Part shown: piece by piece, positions 26,187 to 36,355 of the stretch
Position numbering within the stretch: position 1 is the first letter of the stretch
Layout of the letters: every line of letters begins with the position of its first letter
Assembly: GCF_004358165.1 (NCBI RefSeq)
Contig: NZ_SMTG01000002.1
Location: 1,426,001-1,490,000, forward strand
Reading direction: 5' to 3'
Source: Luteimonas terrae
Lineage (GTDB): Bacteria > Pseudomonadota > Gammaproteobacteria > Xanthomonadales > Xanthomonadaceae
Length of the DNA: 64,000 nucleotides
Notes under the pieces: generated by a model
What the model saw: only the letters and a program-made list of their open reading frames with translations
Databases searched by the model: none
What the model was told of the DNA's origin: nothing
Program-made: the position numbers and the translations under genes

Positions 26187-28348
26187 GCGGGCTGCCCCGC
26201 CCCGGCCTTCGCACGCGCCGGGCCCGACCGCGCCGGCCGCACGAGGACTTCCTCTTTCGGGCCGTCCCGGACGATGCGCCCCCCATCGACGACAACGATA
26301 CGGTCCACCCACTGCAGCAGCGCCGGGCGATGGGTCGCGACCACGAGCGTGCGCGGCGCCAGCCAAGGCGTCATCGATTCGATGAAACGGCGCTCGCTGG
26401 CCTCGTCGAGCCAGGCCGTCGGTTCGTCGAGCAGCAGCACATTGGGCGACCGCATCAGGGTGCGTGCCAGAAGCAGTGTCTGGCGCTGGCCGCCGGACAG
26501 GCCGTGACCGCCTTCCTGGATCATGTAGTCGAGGCCTTCGGGCAGCGAGCGCACCACCGCGTCCGCGCCGCTGAGCGCCAAGGCGCGCAGCAGGTCGTCA
26601 TCGGAGGCATGCGGCATGCCCATCGTGAGGTTCTCGCGCAGCGTGCCGTAGAACAGCGCCGCGTGCTGGTTGAGCAGCGCGACGTCGCGGCGCATGTCCA
26701 TCGGATCGAGGACCGAGGTCTTGACGTCGTCGAGCAGCACCTGGCCGGACTGCGGAAACTGCATGCCGGCCAGCAACTGCAGCAGGGTCGACTTGCCGGC
26801 GCCGTTGCGCCCGAGCAGGGCGACCTTCTCGCCGGCCGCGATCTCCAGCCGCTTCACTTCCAACGCCGGGCGCGCGGCGCTCTCGTAGCCGAACCGTATC
26901 TCGTTGACCACGTAGGCACCACGCAGCACCGGACGATGCACGCGCAGGCTGCGCTCGGGCTGGTCGACCGGCTTCTTCATCAGTTCGTCGAGGCCTTCGC
27001 GCGCGACCTTGGCCTGCTGCCAGCGCACCATCACGCCGGTCATCTGGCCCAGCGGCGCCACCATGCGCGAGGCCAGCATCGAGCTGGCGACCAGCACGCC
27101 GACCGACAGCTCGCCCGCCATCACCGCATATGCACCCACCAGCACCACGCAGGCGTAGACCAGTTGCTGCACTTCCTGGGTCCAGGCATTGAGGATGCCG
27201 GTCAGGCGCCGCGTCTTCATGCCGATCGTCGCGGTGGTCTCGTTGAGGTGGTTCCACTGGTTCTGGAATCGCGGCTCGGCGCGCAGCAGCTTGATGTCGT
27301 CCATGTTCTGGACGCTCTCGACCAGCATCGCGCTGCGGATCGAGGACTCGCGCATGCCCGCCCGCGACAGCCGCGCCAGCGGGCGCTGCGCCAGCAGGCC
27401 CGGGATCAGCAGCACCGGCAAGGCTGCAAGCGGCACCAGCACCAGATGCCCGCCGATGAGCCAGATCACGCCGAGGAACAGCACGAAGAACGGCAGGTCG
27501 GCCAGCGCGCCGATCGTGGTCGAGGTGGTGAGCTCGCGGATCTGCTCGAGCTCGCGCAGCTGCGCGACGAAACTGCCGGTGGACCTGGGCCGCGCATCGT
27601 TGCGGATGCGCAGCGCGTGTCCGAACACGCGGTCGGAAATGCGCAGGTCCGCGCGCCGACCCACAAGATCGGTGATGTGGGTGCGCAGCACCCGCATCAG
27701 GAACGCGAAGGTCAGCGCGATCAGCAGACCGCCGAAGAGCACCCACAGCGTCGGCACCGACTGCGCGGGCACGACGCGGTCGTAGACCTGCATGGTGAAC
27801 AGCATCGCAGCCAGGGTCAGCACGTTGGCGACCATGGAGGCGAGCATCACGTCCAGATAGCGCGGCCACTCGCGCAGGGCCTCCTTCCACAACCAGTCCG
27901 ACTGCCACGGCTTGATGTAGGCATCGACGCGCGCGTCGGGGACCGAGGTCTGGGGCTTGGCGAGCAGGACGCGCCGGGCACGCGCGAGCAGCGCGTCGCG
28001 CTCGATCGTGGTCGTCAGGCCGCGCTCGCCGCTCATGCGCAGGGTGACCGTGCCATCGGCATCGATCTGTTCGAGCACGGCCACCTGGCCATCGCCGAGG
28101 TCGGCGATCATCGGCAGTCGCCACGGGTCGAGCATGCCCGGCACCAGCCGGTCGAACACGACCACCAGCCCGAGCTGCCGTGCCATGTGCTCGATCACGT
28201 CGTCGACGGTGTCGGCCCGGGCACGCCATTCGGCTTCCACGCGGACGCGCTCTTCCGAGCCGTCGAGGCGGTAGTGGCGCGACACCGTGATCAGCGCCTC
28301 CAGCCAGGGCAGATGCGGGGCGGGCGGTGCGGTCGTGCCCGTGCTCAC
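26183..28348 (-). CDS. Type I secretion ABC transporter (LapB/BapD type)
   Basis: This inner-membrane ATPase drives one-step export of the giant adhesin. The 721-aa protein has an N-terminal C39-like domain (about 1-140, PWLEALITVSRHYRL...) with no catalytic Cys, as in exporters of non-cleaved substrates. Six transmembrane helices (about 165-440) and an ATPase domain follow. Walker A LLGRNGAGKST is near residue 514, the ABC signature LSGGQRQ near 616, and Walker B VLLLDEPTAWLD near 637. It overlaps the tolC-like gene upstream by four bases and the hlyD-like gene downstream by four bases. The operon layout strongly ties it to the adhesin. Confidence 0.95.
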   Translation of the reverse strand: MSTGTTAPPAPHLPWLEALITVSRHYRLDGSEERVRVEAEWRARADTVDDVIEHMARQLGLVVVFDRLVPGMLDPWRLPMIADLGDGQVAVLEQIDADGTVTLRMSGERGLTTTIERDALLARARRVLLAKPQTSVPDARVDAYIKPWQSDWLWKEALREWPRYLDVMLASMVANVLTLAAMLFTMQVYDRVVPAQSVPTLWVLFGGLLIALTFAFLMRVLRTHITDLVGRRADLRISDRVFGHALRIRNDARPRSTGSFVAQLRELEQIRELTTSTTIGALADLPFFVLFLGVIWLIGGHLVLVPLAALPVLLIPGLLAQRPLARLSRAGMRESSIRSAMLVESVQNMDDIKLLRAEPRFQNQWNHLNETTATIGMKTRRLTGILNAWTQEVQQLVYACVVLVGAYAVMAGELSVGVLVASSMLASRMVAPLGQMTGVMVRWQQAKVAREGLDELMKKPVDQPERSLRVHRPVLRGAYVVNEIRFGYESAARPALEVKRLEIAAGEKVALLGRNGAGKSTLLQLLAGMQFPQSGQVLLDDVKTSVLDPMDMRRDVALLNQHAALFYGTLRENLTMGMPHASDDDLLRALALSGADAVVRSLPEGLDYMIQEGGHGLSGGQRQTLLLARTLMRSPNVLLLDEPTAWLDEASERRFIESMTPWLAPRTLVVATHRPALLQWVDRIVVVDGGRIVRDGPKEEVLVRPARSGPARAKAGAGQPA

Positions 28349-29829
28349 AGGCCGGCTCCGGTGGCGTCGGCGCGGTCGTCAGGGCCGGCACTGTCGAGCC
28401 CGAACGCGGCACGCGCGCTGCCGCTGGCGAGCAGCAGGTCGAGCTGGGCGCGCCACAGGTCATGTCGCGCATTGACCAGATCCTCGGTGGACTGGCCGAT
28501 TTCCTGCTCGGCATTGAGCAGATCGAGCACGTTGCGTGTACCCAGCGTCAGATACTGGTCCCAGTACAGCTCGCGCGTCTCGACGATGCTGCCCACGCGC
28601 TGCTCGAACAGGCTAATGCGCTCGAGCAGTCCGTCGCGCACGCGGCGCTGGCTGCGCAGGGTATCCAGCGCGAGCAGGCGTTCGGTGCGCAACAGTTCGT
28701 CGGCGACCTCGAGCGCGCTGGCGCTCGCACGCGCCTGCGCGGTCACGGCGCCGCCCTGGTAGAGATCGCTGCGCACGGCGACGAGCGCATTGTTGTAGGT
28801 GCGGCGTCCGTAGAGATCCTCGTAGCGATCGCCCGCGGTCCCCAGCCGGTGGTTGGCGTTGGCTTCGAGGCTGATCGTGGGATAGCGGCGCGCGCGTGCG
28901 TTGCGCAACAGCGCCTCCGCTTCCGCGCGGGTCGCACGTGCGGCCTGCAGTGTAGGAAGGTCGTCGACGTCGACCGATCCGGGTGCTCGCGACAGCACGT
29001 CGCCCGGACCGGCCGAAACCGGTCGGGCGGCGTCCTCGGCGCCCACGTAGGACTCGAGCCGGCTGCGCCACTGGTCGATCTGTGCGCGCGATGCCGCCCG
29101 CTTGGCCTCCACCGCCTCCATGCGAGCCCGTGCCTGCAGCGGATCGCTGCGTGTCGCGGCGCCCGCTTCCGCGCGCAGCCGGGTGATCTCCTCGACGCGT
29201 GCAAGTGCTGCCATCTGGTCACCCAGGGCATCGAGCAGGGAGTCGTAGCGATGGATCTCGATGAGCGCCTGGCAGGTCTGCTCGATGACGCCGTCGATCG
29301 CGACCAGCAACTCGGCCTGCTCGCGCCGCTCGGCGGCGCGCTCGCGGGCGACCGCGCTGCGCGTCTTGCCGAAGTCGTACAGCATCTGCGACAGGCCGAT
29401 ACTGGCGACCTGTCCCGTCCCGAATTCGCCCTGCTGCCCGCTGGTGACCTCGGCCTGGACGCGCGGCAGGTAGCCGGCACGCGCCGCGTCGACGAGGCTG
29501 GACTGCTGCGCGATCGACGCGCGGGCGCCGGCGATCGCCGGATACCGTGCAACGGCATTTCGGACCGTCGCCGCCCAGTCGAGCGCATGCGCGTCATCCG
29601 GCTGCACCGGCATGCCCGGTGGCGCTGCCGACGCTGAAGGGACCAAGACGACGCGCGTGTCCGGCGGCCGCGACTGCGCCAATGCCACCTGCGCGCAAAC
29701 GCACGCGATCGCGCCGGCGGCGAGCACACCCGCTGCACGCCACGCGCGCGTGGAGCGACCCGCGGAGCGAACCCCGTGTCCGGCAGCCGGCCCGGTGGAA
29801 GCCACCGGGCCGGACGGGCGTCGCGTCAT
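28345..29829 (-). CDS. TolC-family outer-membrane channel of the adhesin exporter
   Basis: This 494-aa protein is of the OEP/TolC family. It has a long basic N-terminus (MTRRPSGP...) followed by the hydrophobic AAGVLAAGAIACVCAQVALAQ signal segment. Two repeated OEP domains follow: ALDWAATVRNAVARYPAIAGARASIAQQSSLVDAARAGYLPRVQAEV in the first, and RYPTISLEANANHRLG with VRSDLYQGGAVTAQARASASALEVADELL in the second. DQYLTLGTRNVLDLLNAEQEI is the hallmark near the end. The true start could be a little downstream if the long leader is not translated. It follows the adhesin gene after 22 bp and overlaps the ABC gene. Confidence 0.93.
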   Translation of the reverse strand: MTRRPSGPVASTGPAAGHGVRSAGRSTRAWRAAGVLAAGAIACVCAQVALAQSRPPDTRVVLVPSASAAPPGMPVQPDDAHALDWAATVRNAVARYPAIAGARASIAQQSSLVDAARAGYLPRVQAEVTSGQQGEFGTGQVASIGLSQMLYDFGKTRSAVARERAAERREQAELLVAIDGVIEQTCQALIEIHRYDSLLDALGDQMAALARVEEITRLRAEAGAATRSDPLQARARMEAVEAKRAASRAQIDQWRSRLESYVGAEDAARPVSAGPGDVLSRAPGSVDVDDLPTLQAARATRAEAEALLRNARARRYPTISLEANANHRLGTAGDRYEDLYGRRTYNNALVAVRSDLYQGGAVTAQARASASALEVADELLRTERLLALDTLRSQRRVRDGLLERISLFEQRVGSIVETRELYWDQYLTLGTRNVLDLLNAEQEIGQSTEDLVNARHDLWRAQLDLLLASGSARAAFGLDSAGPDDRADATGAGL

Positions 29830-29851
29830 CCCGCTGTGCCGCAAGCCAGGC

Positions 29852-32800
29852 TCAGAGCGCACTGACCGACTGCTGCGACAACAGGGCGTCCGTGTCGTCC
29901 TCCTGGCGCAAGGGCACGCCGTAATCCACCTCCCAGGCGGCGGCGTTGGCGGCATGGTCACCGAATCGCGGCGCGTCCAGCGCGATGACCTGATCGCCTT
30001 CGCCGCGCACCATCAGCGGCGTCACGTGTCCCGACGCATCGAAGAACTGCTGGACGTCGAAGTCGAGGCCACCGTCTCCATGCGCCTCGGCACCCGCATC
30101 CTCGCCTGTGATCGCGTCGAGATCGAACGCCTCGGCAGTCGCCTGGATGCCGGCACCATCAGGCTGCACGGTAACCACCAGCGTACCCGTTCCCACCTGG
30201 CCGGTCGGATGCACCAGCTGGTAGGTGAAGGTCTCGGTGACCGGCTGGCCGAAGAACGCACTCGCGTCGTCCGGCGTATAGACGTAGTTGCCGCCGGCAT
30301 CGATCCGCAGTTCGCCGTACTGGCCCTGGATCGTCCGCGGCACGTTGGCGTCGACGTCCAGGTACGCGCCACTCTCGAGATCGAGGATACGCAACTGGGT
30401 GAAGCCGGACCCGGTCACATCGTTGGCAAGCAGGTTGCCCACTGCGTCATCCGTGTCGACGACGCGGTACTCGTCGAGGAACGTGCCATTGACGTCGATG
30501 TTGACCCCGACCCCCACGCCACCCGCACCGCTGACGGTCGCACGGAAGCGATAGGTGCCCGGTGCAAGGTCCAGCGTCGACAGGTCGAGGGTCGCGACCG
30601 GGCCGACCAGCCCGAGCAGCAGGCTGTAGCTCACCGTACCGCCCGCGACGTTGACCCAGGCCCCCTGCGCGTTCTGCTGCTGCAGCGACAGCGAACCGCT
30701 CGACAGCAGCGACACGAGCGAATTGAGGCTCGCGGTGCCCGTGATGTCGACATTGGCACCGACGGTGAACGTGTTGCTGAACCAGTTCTGCGTGGACAGC
30801 AGCCCGACGAGCTGGATGCCATGGGTCGCGTCGAAGACATCGCGCGTGACGTTGGCGAACTCCACGCCGGCCGATGCGGTGTCGCCGTTGACCGCGAAGT
30901 CGAAGGTCGCCGGCGCGCCCGGATCCGCGTCGTCCCAGACCAGGGGCACGTCCGGGCTGCCGATCCGCACATACAGCGTCGCGGTCGACGTGGCACCGGT
31001 CACGGTATCGACGAGGGTGTACGTGAACTGGTCGACCTGGCCGATGTTCGCCGCGGACTCGGTAGGCGTGTAGGTGTAGTTGCCGTCGGAGTCGATTATC
31101 AGCACGCCGTACTGCCCGACGATCGTGGTGCCGCCTGCGGCGATCGCCTGGTTGTTGACGAGGGAGACCACGGTGTTGTCGGTCGACACGTCGGCGTCCA
31201 TGACGTTGCCGGTCGCGGCCTGCCCTTCGATGTCGGCCAGCACCGTAAAGTCGGATTCGACGCCGCCGACCGAGAGTGCGCCCAGCAATCCGACGCCAAC
31301 GCCGTTGAAGGTCATGAAGGCGCGGTACTGGCCGGGGCCGAGATTATCGAGCTGGGCACTCGCCGTGCCGGTCAGCAGGTTGAGTTCGAGCAGCGTGGCC
31401 GCACCCGGCCCGTTGATCGCGCTCCACTGGCTGCCGTCCCAGCGCTGCACCACGACACGGTAGTCGCCGAGGACACCCGCCGAGAGCACCGCACCGTAAT
31501 CGAACACCGCGTCGAGCGACTTTCCTTCGCCGACCGTGAACCCGACGCTCGGCGTGCCCAGCACCGTGGCACGCAGGTTGAGCAGGCCGAGCCCGACGAG
31601 GGCGACGTAGTTCGCCGATCCGAGGCTGACATCGGTCGTCGTGGGAATCAGGTCTAGCGATGCCAGGGCCACATCGTCATAGGCGATCACGCTGTCGGCC
31701 AGGTTGGGCGCCGTGAGCGGCGTGCCGTCGGAGACATTGCCCGCCGCGTCGGTCGCGGTGACGATCAGGTTCTCGCCATTGGTCAGCGGCGGATCGAAGC
31801 CGATCGCATAGGTGCCTTCAGGCGTCGCCGTGGTGCGCCCCAGCTCGGCGCCGGTGTTGGCATTGCGGACGATGACCGTCGAGCCTGCTTCGGCCAGGCC
31901 GCTGACCTCGTCACCCGAAGGCGTGATGCTGGCCGTCGGCGGCTCGGGATTATCGACATCGCCCAAGTTGGGGGCGGTCAGGGCGGTGGCGGGCGATTCG
32001 TTGTTCGACGCATCGGTCGCCGTGACCGCGAGCTGCTCGCCGGACGTCAGCGGTGGATCGAATGTGATCGTATAGCTGCCGTCGGTGCCGGCGGTTGCCG
32101 TGCCGATGACATTGCGCGCCGCGTCGTAGATCCGCACCGTGGAACCGGCTTCGGCCACGCCGGTCACCGTGACACCGTCGGGACTGAAGGTCGCCGTGGG
32201 CGCATCCGGGGCAATGGCGTCGGGCGCGACGAGCGGTGTCGGATCGGACACGTTCCCGGCGGCGTCGGTCGCCGTGACCGACAGGGTCTCGCCGGCAATG
32301 CGCGGCGGGTCGAGCGTGATCGAGTAGCTGCCATCCGCATTGGCGACCGCCTGCCCGATCTGCTGTCCGTCAGGATCCAGGACACGGACCGTGGCACCGG
32401 CCTCGGCCGAGCCCGTGACCGTGGCGCCATCCACGCTGATCGTTGCAGTCGGAGGTGCGGGTGGTTCGTCGTCGACGATCACGGGCGCGTTGATGACCGT
32501 GGGCAACGACGTGTTGCCGGCGGCGTCGGTTGCGGTGACCGACAGCGCCTCGCCATTCGTCAGCGGCGGCGAGAGTGCGATGGTGTACAGCCCGTCGGTG
32601 CCGGCAACCGCGCTGCCCACGACGACCCCGCCGACGGTGATCCGCACCGTGGCGCCGACCTCGGCGGTGCCGCTGACGCCGTCGCCGGCATCGGTGATCT
32701 CGGCGGTCGGCGCTGGCGGCGCCACATCATCGGTCAGATCGGGCGCCGTCGCCGGCGTCGGCGGCGAAGTGTTGTTCGCCGCATCGGTCGCCGTGACCCA

Positions 32801-35800
32801 GAGCACCTCGCCGGCGGTCTGCGGCGGCGTCAGGCCAACGGTGTACCGGCCATCCGTGCCGGCCACCGCGCTGCCGAGGAGCGCGCCGTCGAGCGTACGT
32901 ACGTCCACGCGGCTCCCCGCTTCGGCGATGCCGGTCACCGTGTCGCCGGCATCGTTGATCACCGCAGTCGGAGCTTCGGGCGGGATGTCATCCGTCAGGT
33001 CGGGCGCCAGCACCGTGGTGGGCAGGGACGCGTTGTTGGCCGCATCGATCGCGACGACGAACAGCGTTTCGCCTCCCGTGACCGCAGGGTCGAGCACGAT
33101 CGCGTAGCGGCCCTCGGTACCGGCAACGCCGCTGCCGAGCACCGTGCCATTGTCTGCGCGCACTTCGACCCTCGCGCCAATTTCAGCCTGGCCACTGACC
33201 AGATCGCCAGCGCCATTGATGACCGCCGTGGGCGCGTCGGGGGCGGTGGTATCGGTCAGATCCGGTGCGGTCAGCAAGGTCGCTCCGGAATCGTTGCCGG
33301 CGGCATCCGTCGCGATGACGGTCAGTTGTTCACCCGCGGTCTGCGGTGGCGTCAGGTTGATGGCGTATCGGCCATCGGCGCCCGCGATGGCTTCGCCCAG
33401 CGGCGCGCCGAGAGGGCTGAGCACGCGCACGGTTGCGCCAGGTTCGGTCAATCCGCTGACGACGTCACCCGTATCGTTGATGACGGCGGTGGGCGGCGCG
33501 GGGGGCGTCACGTCGGAGAGATCGGGGGCGACCAGCGATGTGGGCCCGGACTCGTTGTTCGCAGCATCGAACGCCCGGACGAAGAGCTCCTGGCCAGCCG
33601 TCTGCGGCGGCGTGAGCGTGATCTCGAAGCGCCCGTCGGTTCCAGCAAACCCGCTTCCCAGGAGTGTGCCGTCAGCCGCGCGTACCTCGACGCGCGCACC
33701 GGCTTCAGTACTGCCGTTGACCGTGTCTCCCTCGGCGTTGATCACCGCCACCGGCGGGGCGGGCGGTTCGACATCGGTCAGATCCGGCGCGAACAGGGTG
33801 GTCGGGAACGACTCGCCGACCCCATTGGACGCGGTGACCGAAAGCCGTTCGCCTGCTGTCAAAGGCGGCGAAAGTGTGAAAGTGAAGCTGCCATCCACCG
33901 CCACGACCTCGTCGAGCAGTGCGCCCGACGCATCGTAGAGCCGCACGGTCGTACCGGCGTCTGCGGTGCCCGAGACGGTGTCGCCGGCGTCATTGATCGT
34001 CGCATCGGGCGCCGGTGGTACGTCGGCAACGGATAGGTCAGGCGCGACCAGTTGCGTCGGCACCGAGGGATTGTCCGCGGCATCGGTCGCGATGACGCTG
34101 AGCGTCTCGCCGCCGGTCTGCGGCGGCACGAGCGTGATCGTATAGCGCCCGTCAGTGCCAGCGACGCCCGTGCCGAGCAGCACGTTCTGCGGATCGAACA
34201 CCTGCACGGTCGAGCCGACTTCGGCGATGCCGGTCACCGTGTCGCCAGCACCGTTGATGAAGGCCGTCGGCGAGTCGGGAGGCGTGTTGTCTGTGGCATC
34301 CGGCGCAGTGAGCGACGTCGGGTCCGACTCGTTGTTGGAAGCGTCCGTCGCCGTGACCGTCAGCAGCTCGCCGGAGGTGAGCGGCGTGTTCAGAACGATC
34401 GAGAACCGGCCGTCGGTGCCGGCCGGGCCCTCGCCGATGACAGTGCCGTTCGCGTCGTAGACCCGCACTGTCGAACCGGGCTCCGCGGTGCCGCTGACGG
34501 TGTCGCCGTCCGCATTGATGACGGCCAGGGGCGGTGCCGGCGGCGTCGTGTCGAGGACCGGCGCAGTCAGTGGGACATCCGGCGACGTGTTGCCGGCAGC
34601 ATCGGTCGCATTGACGATCAGCGCTTCGCCTGCGGTACGCGGCGGTTCGAGGGAAATCGTGTAGCGGCCGTCGGTCCTCGCGACACCGCTGCCGATCAGG
34701 GCACCGGTGCTGTCGTAGACATTGACCGTGGCGCCCACTTCGGCCGTGCCGCTGACGGTGTCGCCGGCGCCATTGATGAAGGCGGTCGGCGCGTCCGGCG
34801 GGATGTTGTCGCTCAGATCCGGCGCATCGACCGGGGTGCGGGGCGACTCGTTGCCGGCTGCATCGGTCGCACTGACGGTGAAGGTCTCGCCGGCGATGCG
34901 GGGCGGGTCGAGTGCGAAGACATAGCGACCGTCGCTGCCCGCGACCGTAGTGCCGACGACCGCGTTGTTCGCGTCGTAGACCGTCACCGTCGCGCCACGT
35001 TCGGCGACGCCGCTCAACTCGGTGCCGGTGGCATTGATGAAGGCGGTCGGAGCGTCGGGCGGAATGTCGTCCGTCAGATCAGGGGCGATCAGTGTGACCG
35101 GATCGGAGGTATTCCCGGCGACATCGGTCGCCGTGACGGTCAGCGTCTCGCCGGCAATCAGAGCCGGAGACAACGTGATCGTGTAACGCCCATCGGTGCC
35201 GGCGACCGCGGTGCCGATGACGTTTCCGGCCGCATCGGTGATGTCGACGCGCGAACCCGCCTCTGCAGTCCCGGTGACTGTGTCACCAGCGGCGTTGATC
35301 ACCGCCGTCGGTGCAGCGGGCGCGACGGTGTCGGGCGCAAACAGCGAAGCAGGCGGCGACTCGTTGCCCGCCGGATCGGTCGCGGTCACCGTCAGCGACT
35401 CGCCCGCGACCAGCGGCGGATCGAGCGTGATCGTGAAGGCGCCATCCGGTCCCGCGACGGTCTCGGCGATCGGGTTGCCGTCGGTGTCGTAGACCGTGAC
35501 GGTCGCGCCCGGCTCAGCGTTGCCGCTGATCGTAACGCCGTCGGCGCTGATCGATGCGGTCGGCGCCTCGGGGGCGGTCAGGTCGGGCGCGATCACCGAC
35601 GTCGGATTGGACACGTTGCCGGCCGCATCGGTGGCTGTCACACGCAGCGACTCGCCATCGGTCTGCGCCGGATTCAGCGTGATGGTGTAACGGCCATCGG
35701 CGGCCGCGACGCCGGAGCCGAGCAGCACGCCGCCCGGGCTGAAGACCCGGACCGTGGCGCCTGCTTCGGCGGTGCCGGTGACCGTGGTGCCGGTACCGTT

Positions 35801-36355
35801 GATCTGCCCGGTCGGCGGCTGCGGCGGCGTGGTGTCGGCAGGCGGCGGTGTCGGTGGCGTGGGTGCGCCGCCACTGGATCCGCCGCCACCGGCGGCGGCG
35901 GCACCGATCGCAAGTGCGCCTGCACCGATCGCAAGCGCGAGCGTCGACCCGCTCAGGCCCGCGCCCGTCGCGGCGGCGACGCCGAGTGCGCCTTCTTCGG
36001 AGGCGGCCACGGCGGACGCGACCGGGATCGTCGTGGCATCACCGGCGAGCATGAATCCACCGGTCTGCGGATCGGGGCGCAACCACCACAGCCCGCCGTC
36101 CTCATCTTCGAGCACGAGTTCGCTGAGCTCACCGGCGTGGTTGACGAAATAGTCCTTGATGACGATCCGGCTGCCGTCATCGAGCACCACTTCCAAGTCG
36201 TCCACGCCCGTCACGCCGCGCGTGATCGTCGCGACTGCGTCGGGATCCACCTTCAGCGTCACCCGGGACGCGCCATCGAGCACGACCGGCGTCGCTGTCG
36301 ACACTTCGCTTGCTTGGCCGGTCGACTTGGCCACCACGGTTGCGATCTCTGCCAT
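29852..36355 (-). CDS. Giant Bap-like cell-surface adhesin with 16 Ig-like repeats
   Basis: This 2167-aa protein is the likely type I substrate of the three genes after it. Residues 1-130 resemble the BapA prefix domain (DDLEVVLDDGSRIVIKDYF, GGLWWLRPDPQTGGFML). A hydrophobic Ala/Gly helix and a GGGGSSGG-Pro linker follow at about 135-170. Sixteen Big_6-type repeats of about 86 residues come next (pattern APTAxINxxGDTVTGTAEAGATV...GTDGRYTITL...VTATDAAGN). The C-terminal 600 residues hold larger beta domains and two VCBS-like units (GNYTYTPTESAANIGQVDQFTYTL; GNYVYTPDDASAFFGQPVTETFTYQL). I see no RTX GGxGxDxLx repeats and no LapA-type retention module. There is no Sec signal. ATG 36355 has GAGG upstream; the longer frame to 36760 is non-coding. 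It should promote biofilm or cell contact. Confidence 0.92.
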   Translation of the reverse strand: MAEIATVVAKSTGQASEVSTATPVVLDGASRVTLKVDPDAVATITRGVTGVDDLEVVLDDGSRIVIKDYFVNHAGELSELVLEDEDGGLWWLRPDPQTGGFMLAGDATTIPVASAVAASEEGALGVAAATGAGLSGSTLALAIGAGALAIGAAAAGGGGSSGGAPTPPTPPPADTTPPQPPTGQINGTGTTVTGTAEAGATVRVFSPGGVLLGSGVAAADGRYTITLNPAQTDGESLRVTATDAAGNVSNPTSVIAPDLTAPEAPTASISADGVTISGNAEPGATVTVYDTDGNPIAETVAGPDGAFTITLDPPLVAGESLTVTATDPAGNESPPASLFAPDTVAPAAPTAVINAAGDTVTGTAEAGSRVDITDAAGNVIGTAVAGTDGRYTITLSPALIAGETLTVTATDVAGNTSDPVTLIAPDLTDDIPPDAPTAFINATGTELSGVAERGATVTVYDANNAVVGTTVAGSDGRYVFALDPPRIAGETFTVSATDAAGNESPRTPVDAPDLSDNIPPDAPTAFINGAGDTVSGTAEVGATVNVYDSTGALIGSGVARTDGRYTISLEPPRTAGEALIVNATDAAGNTSPDVPLTAPVLDTTPPAPPLAVINADGDTVSGTAEPGSTVRVYDANGTVIGEGPAGTDGRFSIVLNTPLTSGELLTVTATDASNNESDPTSLTAPDATDNTPPDSPTAFINGAGDTVTGIAEVGSTVQVFDPQNVLLGTGVAGTDGRYTITLVPPQTGGETLSVIATDAADNPSVPTQLVAPDLSVADVPPAPDATINDAGDTVSGTADAGTTVRLYDASGALLDEVVAVDGSFTFTLSPPLTAGERLSVTASNGVGESFPTTLFAPDLTDVEPPAPPVAVINAEGDTVNGSTEAGARVEVRAADGTLLGSGFAGTDGRFEITLTPPQTAGQELFVRAFDAANNESGPTSLVAPDLSDVTPPAPPTAVINDTGDVVSGLTEPGATVRVLSPLGAPLGEAIAGADGRYAINLTPPQTAGEQLTVIATDAAGNDSGATLLTAPDLTDTTAPDAPTAVINGAGDLVSGQAEIGARVEVRADNGTVLGSGVAGTEGRYAIVLDPAVTGGETLFVVAIDAANNASLPTTVLAPDLTDDIPPEAPTAVINDAGDTVTGIAEAGSRVDVRTLDGALLGSAVAGTDGRYTVGLTPPQTAGEVLWVTATDAANNTSPPTPATAPDLTDDVAPPAPTAEITDAGDGVSGTAEVGATVRITVGGVVVGSAVAGTDGLYTIALSPPLTNGEALSVTATDAAGNTSLPTVINAPVIVDDEPPAPPTATISVDGATVTGSAEAGATVRVLDPDGQQIGQAVANADGSYSITLDPPRIAGETLSVTATDAAGNVSDPTPLVAPDAIAPDAPTATFSPDGVTVTGVAEAGSTVRIYDAARNVIGTATAGTDGSYTITFDPPLTSGEQLAVTATDASNNESPATALTAPNLGDVDNPEPPTASITPSGDEVSGLAEAGSTVIVRNANTGAELGRTTATPEGTYAIGFDPPLTNGENLIVTATDAAGNVSDGTPLTAPNLADSVIAYDDVALASLDLIPTTTDVSLGSANYVALVGLGLLNLRATVLGTPSVGFTVGEGKSLDAVFDYGAVLSAGVLGDYRVVVQRWDGSQWSAINGPGAATLLELNLLTGTASAQLDNLGPGQYRAFMTFNGVGVGLLGALSVGGVESDFTVLADIEGQAATGNVMDADVSTDNTVVSLVNNQAIAAGGTTIVGQYGVLIIDSDGNYTYTPTESAANIGQVDQFTYTLVDTVTGATSTATLYVRIGSPDVPLVWDDADPGAPATFDFAVNGDTASAGVEFANVTRDVFDATHGIQLVGLLSTQNWFSNTFTVGANVDITGTASLNSLVSLLSSGSLSLQQQNAQGAWVNVAGGTVSYSLLLGLVGPVATLDLSTLDLAPGTYRFRATVSGAGGVGVGVNIDVNGTFLDEYRVVDTDDAVGNLLANDVTGSGFTQLRILDLESGAYLDVDANVPRTIQGQYGELRIDAGGNYVYTPDDASAFFGQPVTETFTYQLVHPTGQVGTGTLVVTVQPDGAGIQATAEAFDLDAITGEDAGAEAHGDGGLDFDVQQFFDASGHVTPLMVRGEGDQVIALDAPRFGDHAANAAAWEVDYGVPLRQEDDTDALLSQQSVSAL
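31700..35835 (-). repeat. 16 tandem coding repeats of about 258 bp in the adhesin
   Basis: The array encodes 16 Ig-like units, each starting near a PPxAPTAxIN motif. The units differ by many substitutions, so recombination between them is less likely than in perfect repeats. No unit is truncated or frameshifted. Confidence 0.85.

Noticed and set aside
29852..30150. RTX calcium-binding repeats at the adhesin C-terminus
   Set aside because: Acidic stretches (EDAGAEAHGDGGLDFDVQQ) are present, but there is no repeated GGxGxDxLx pattern.
31700..35835. Satellite or CRISPR-like array
   Set aside because: The repeats are in frame, encode Ig-like domains, differ widely at the base level and have no spacer pattern.
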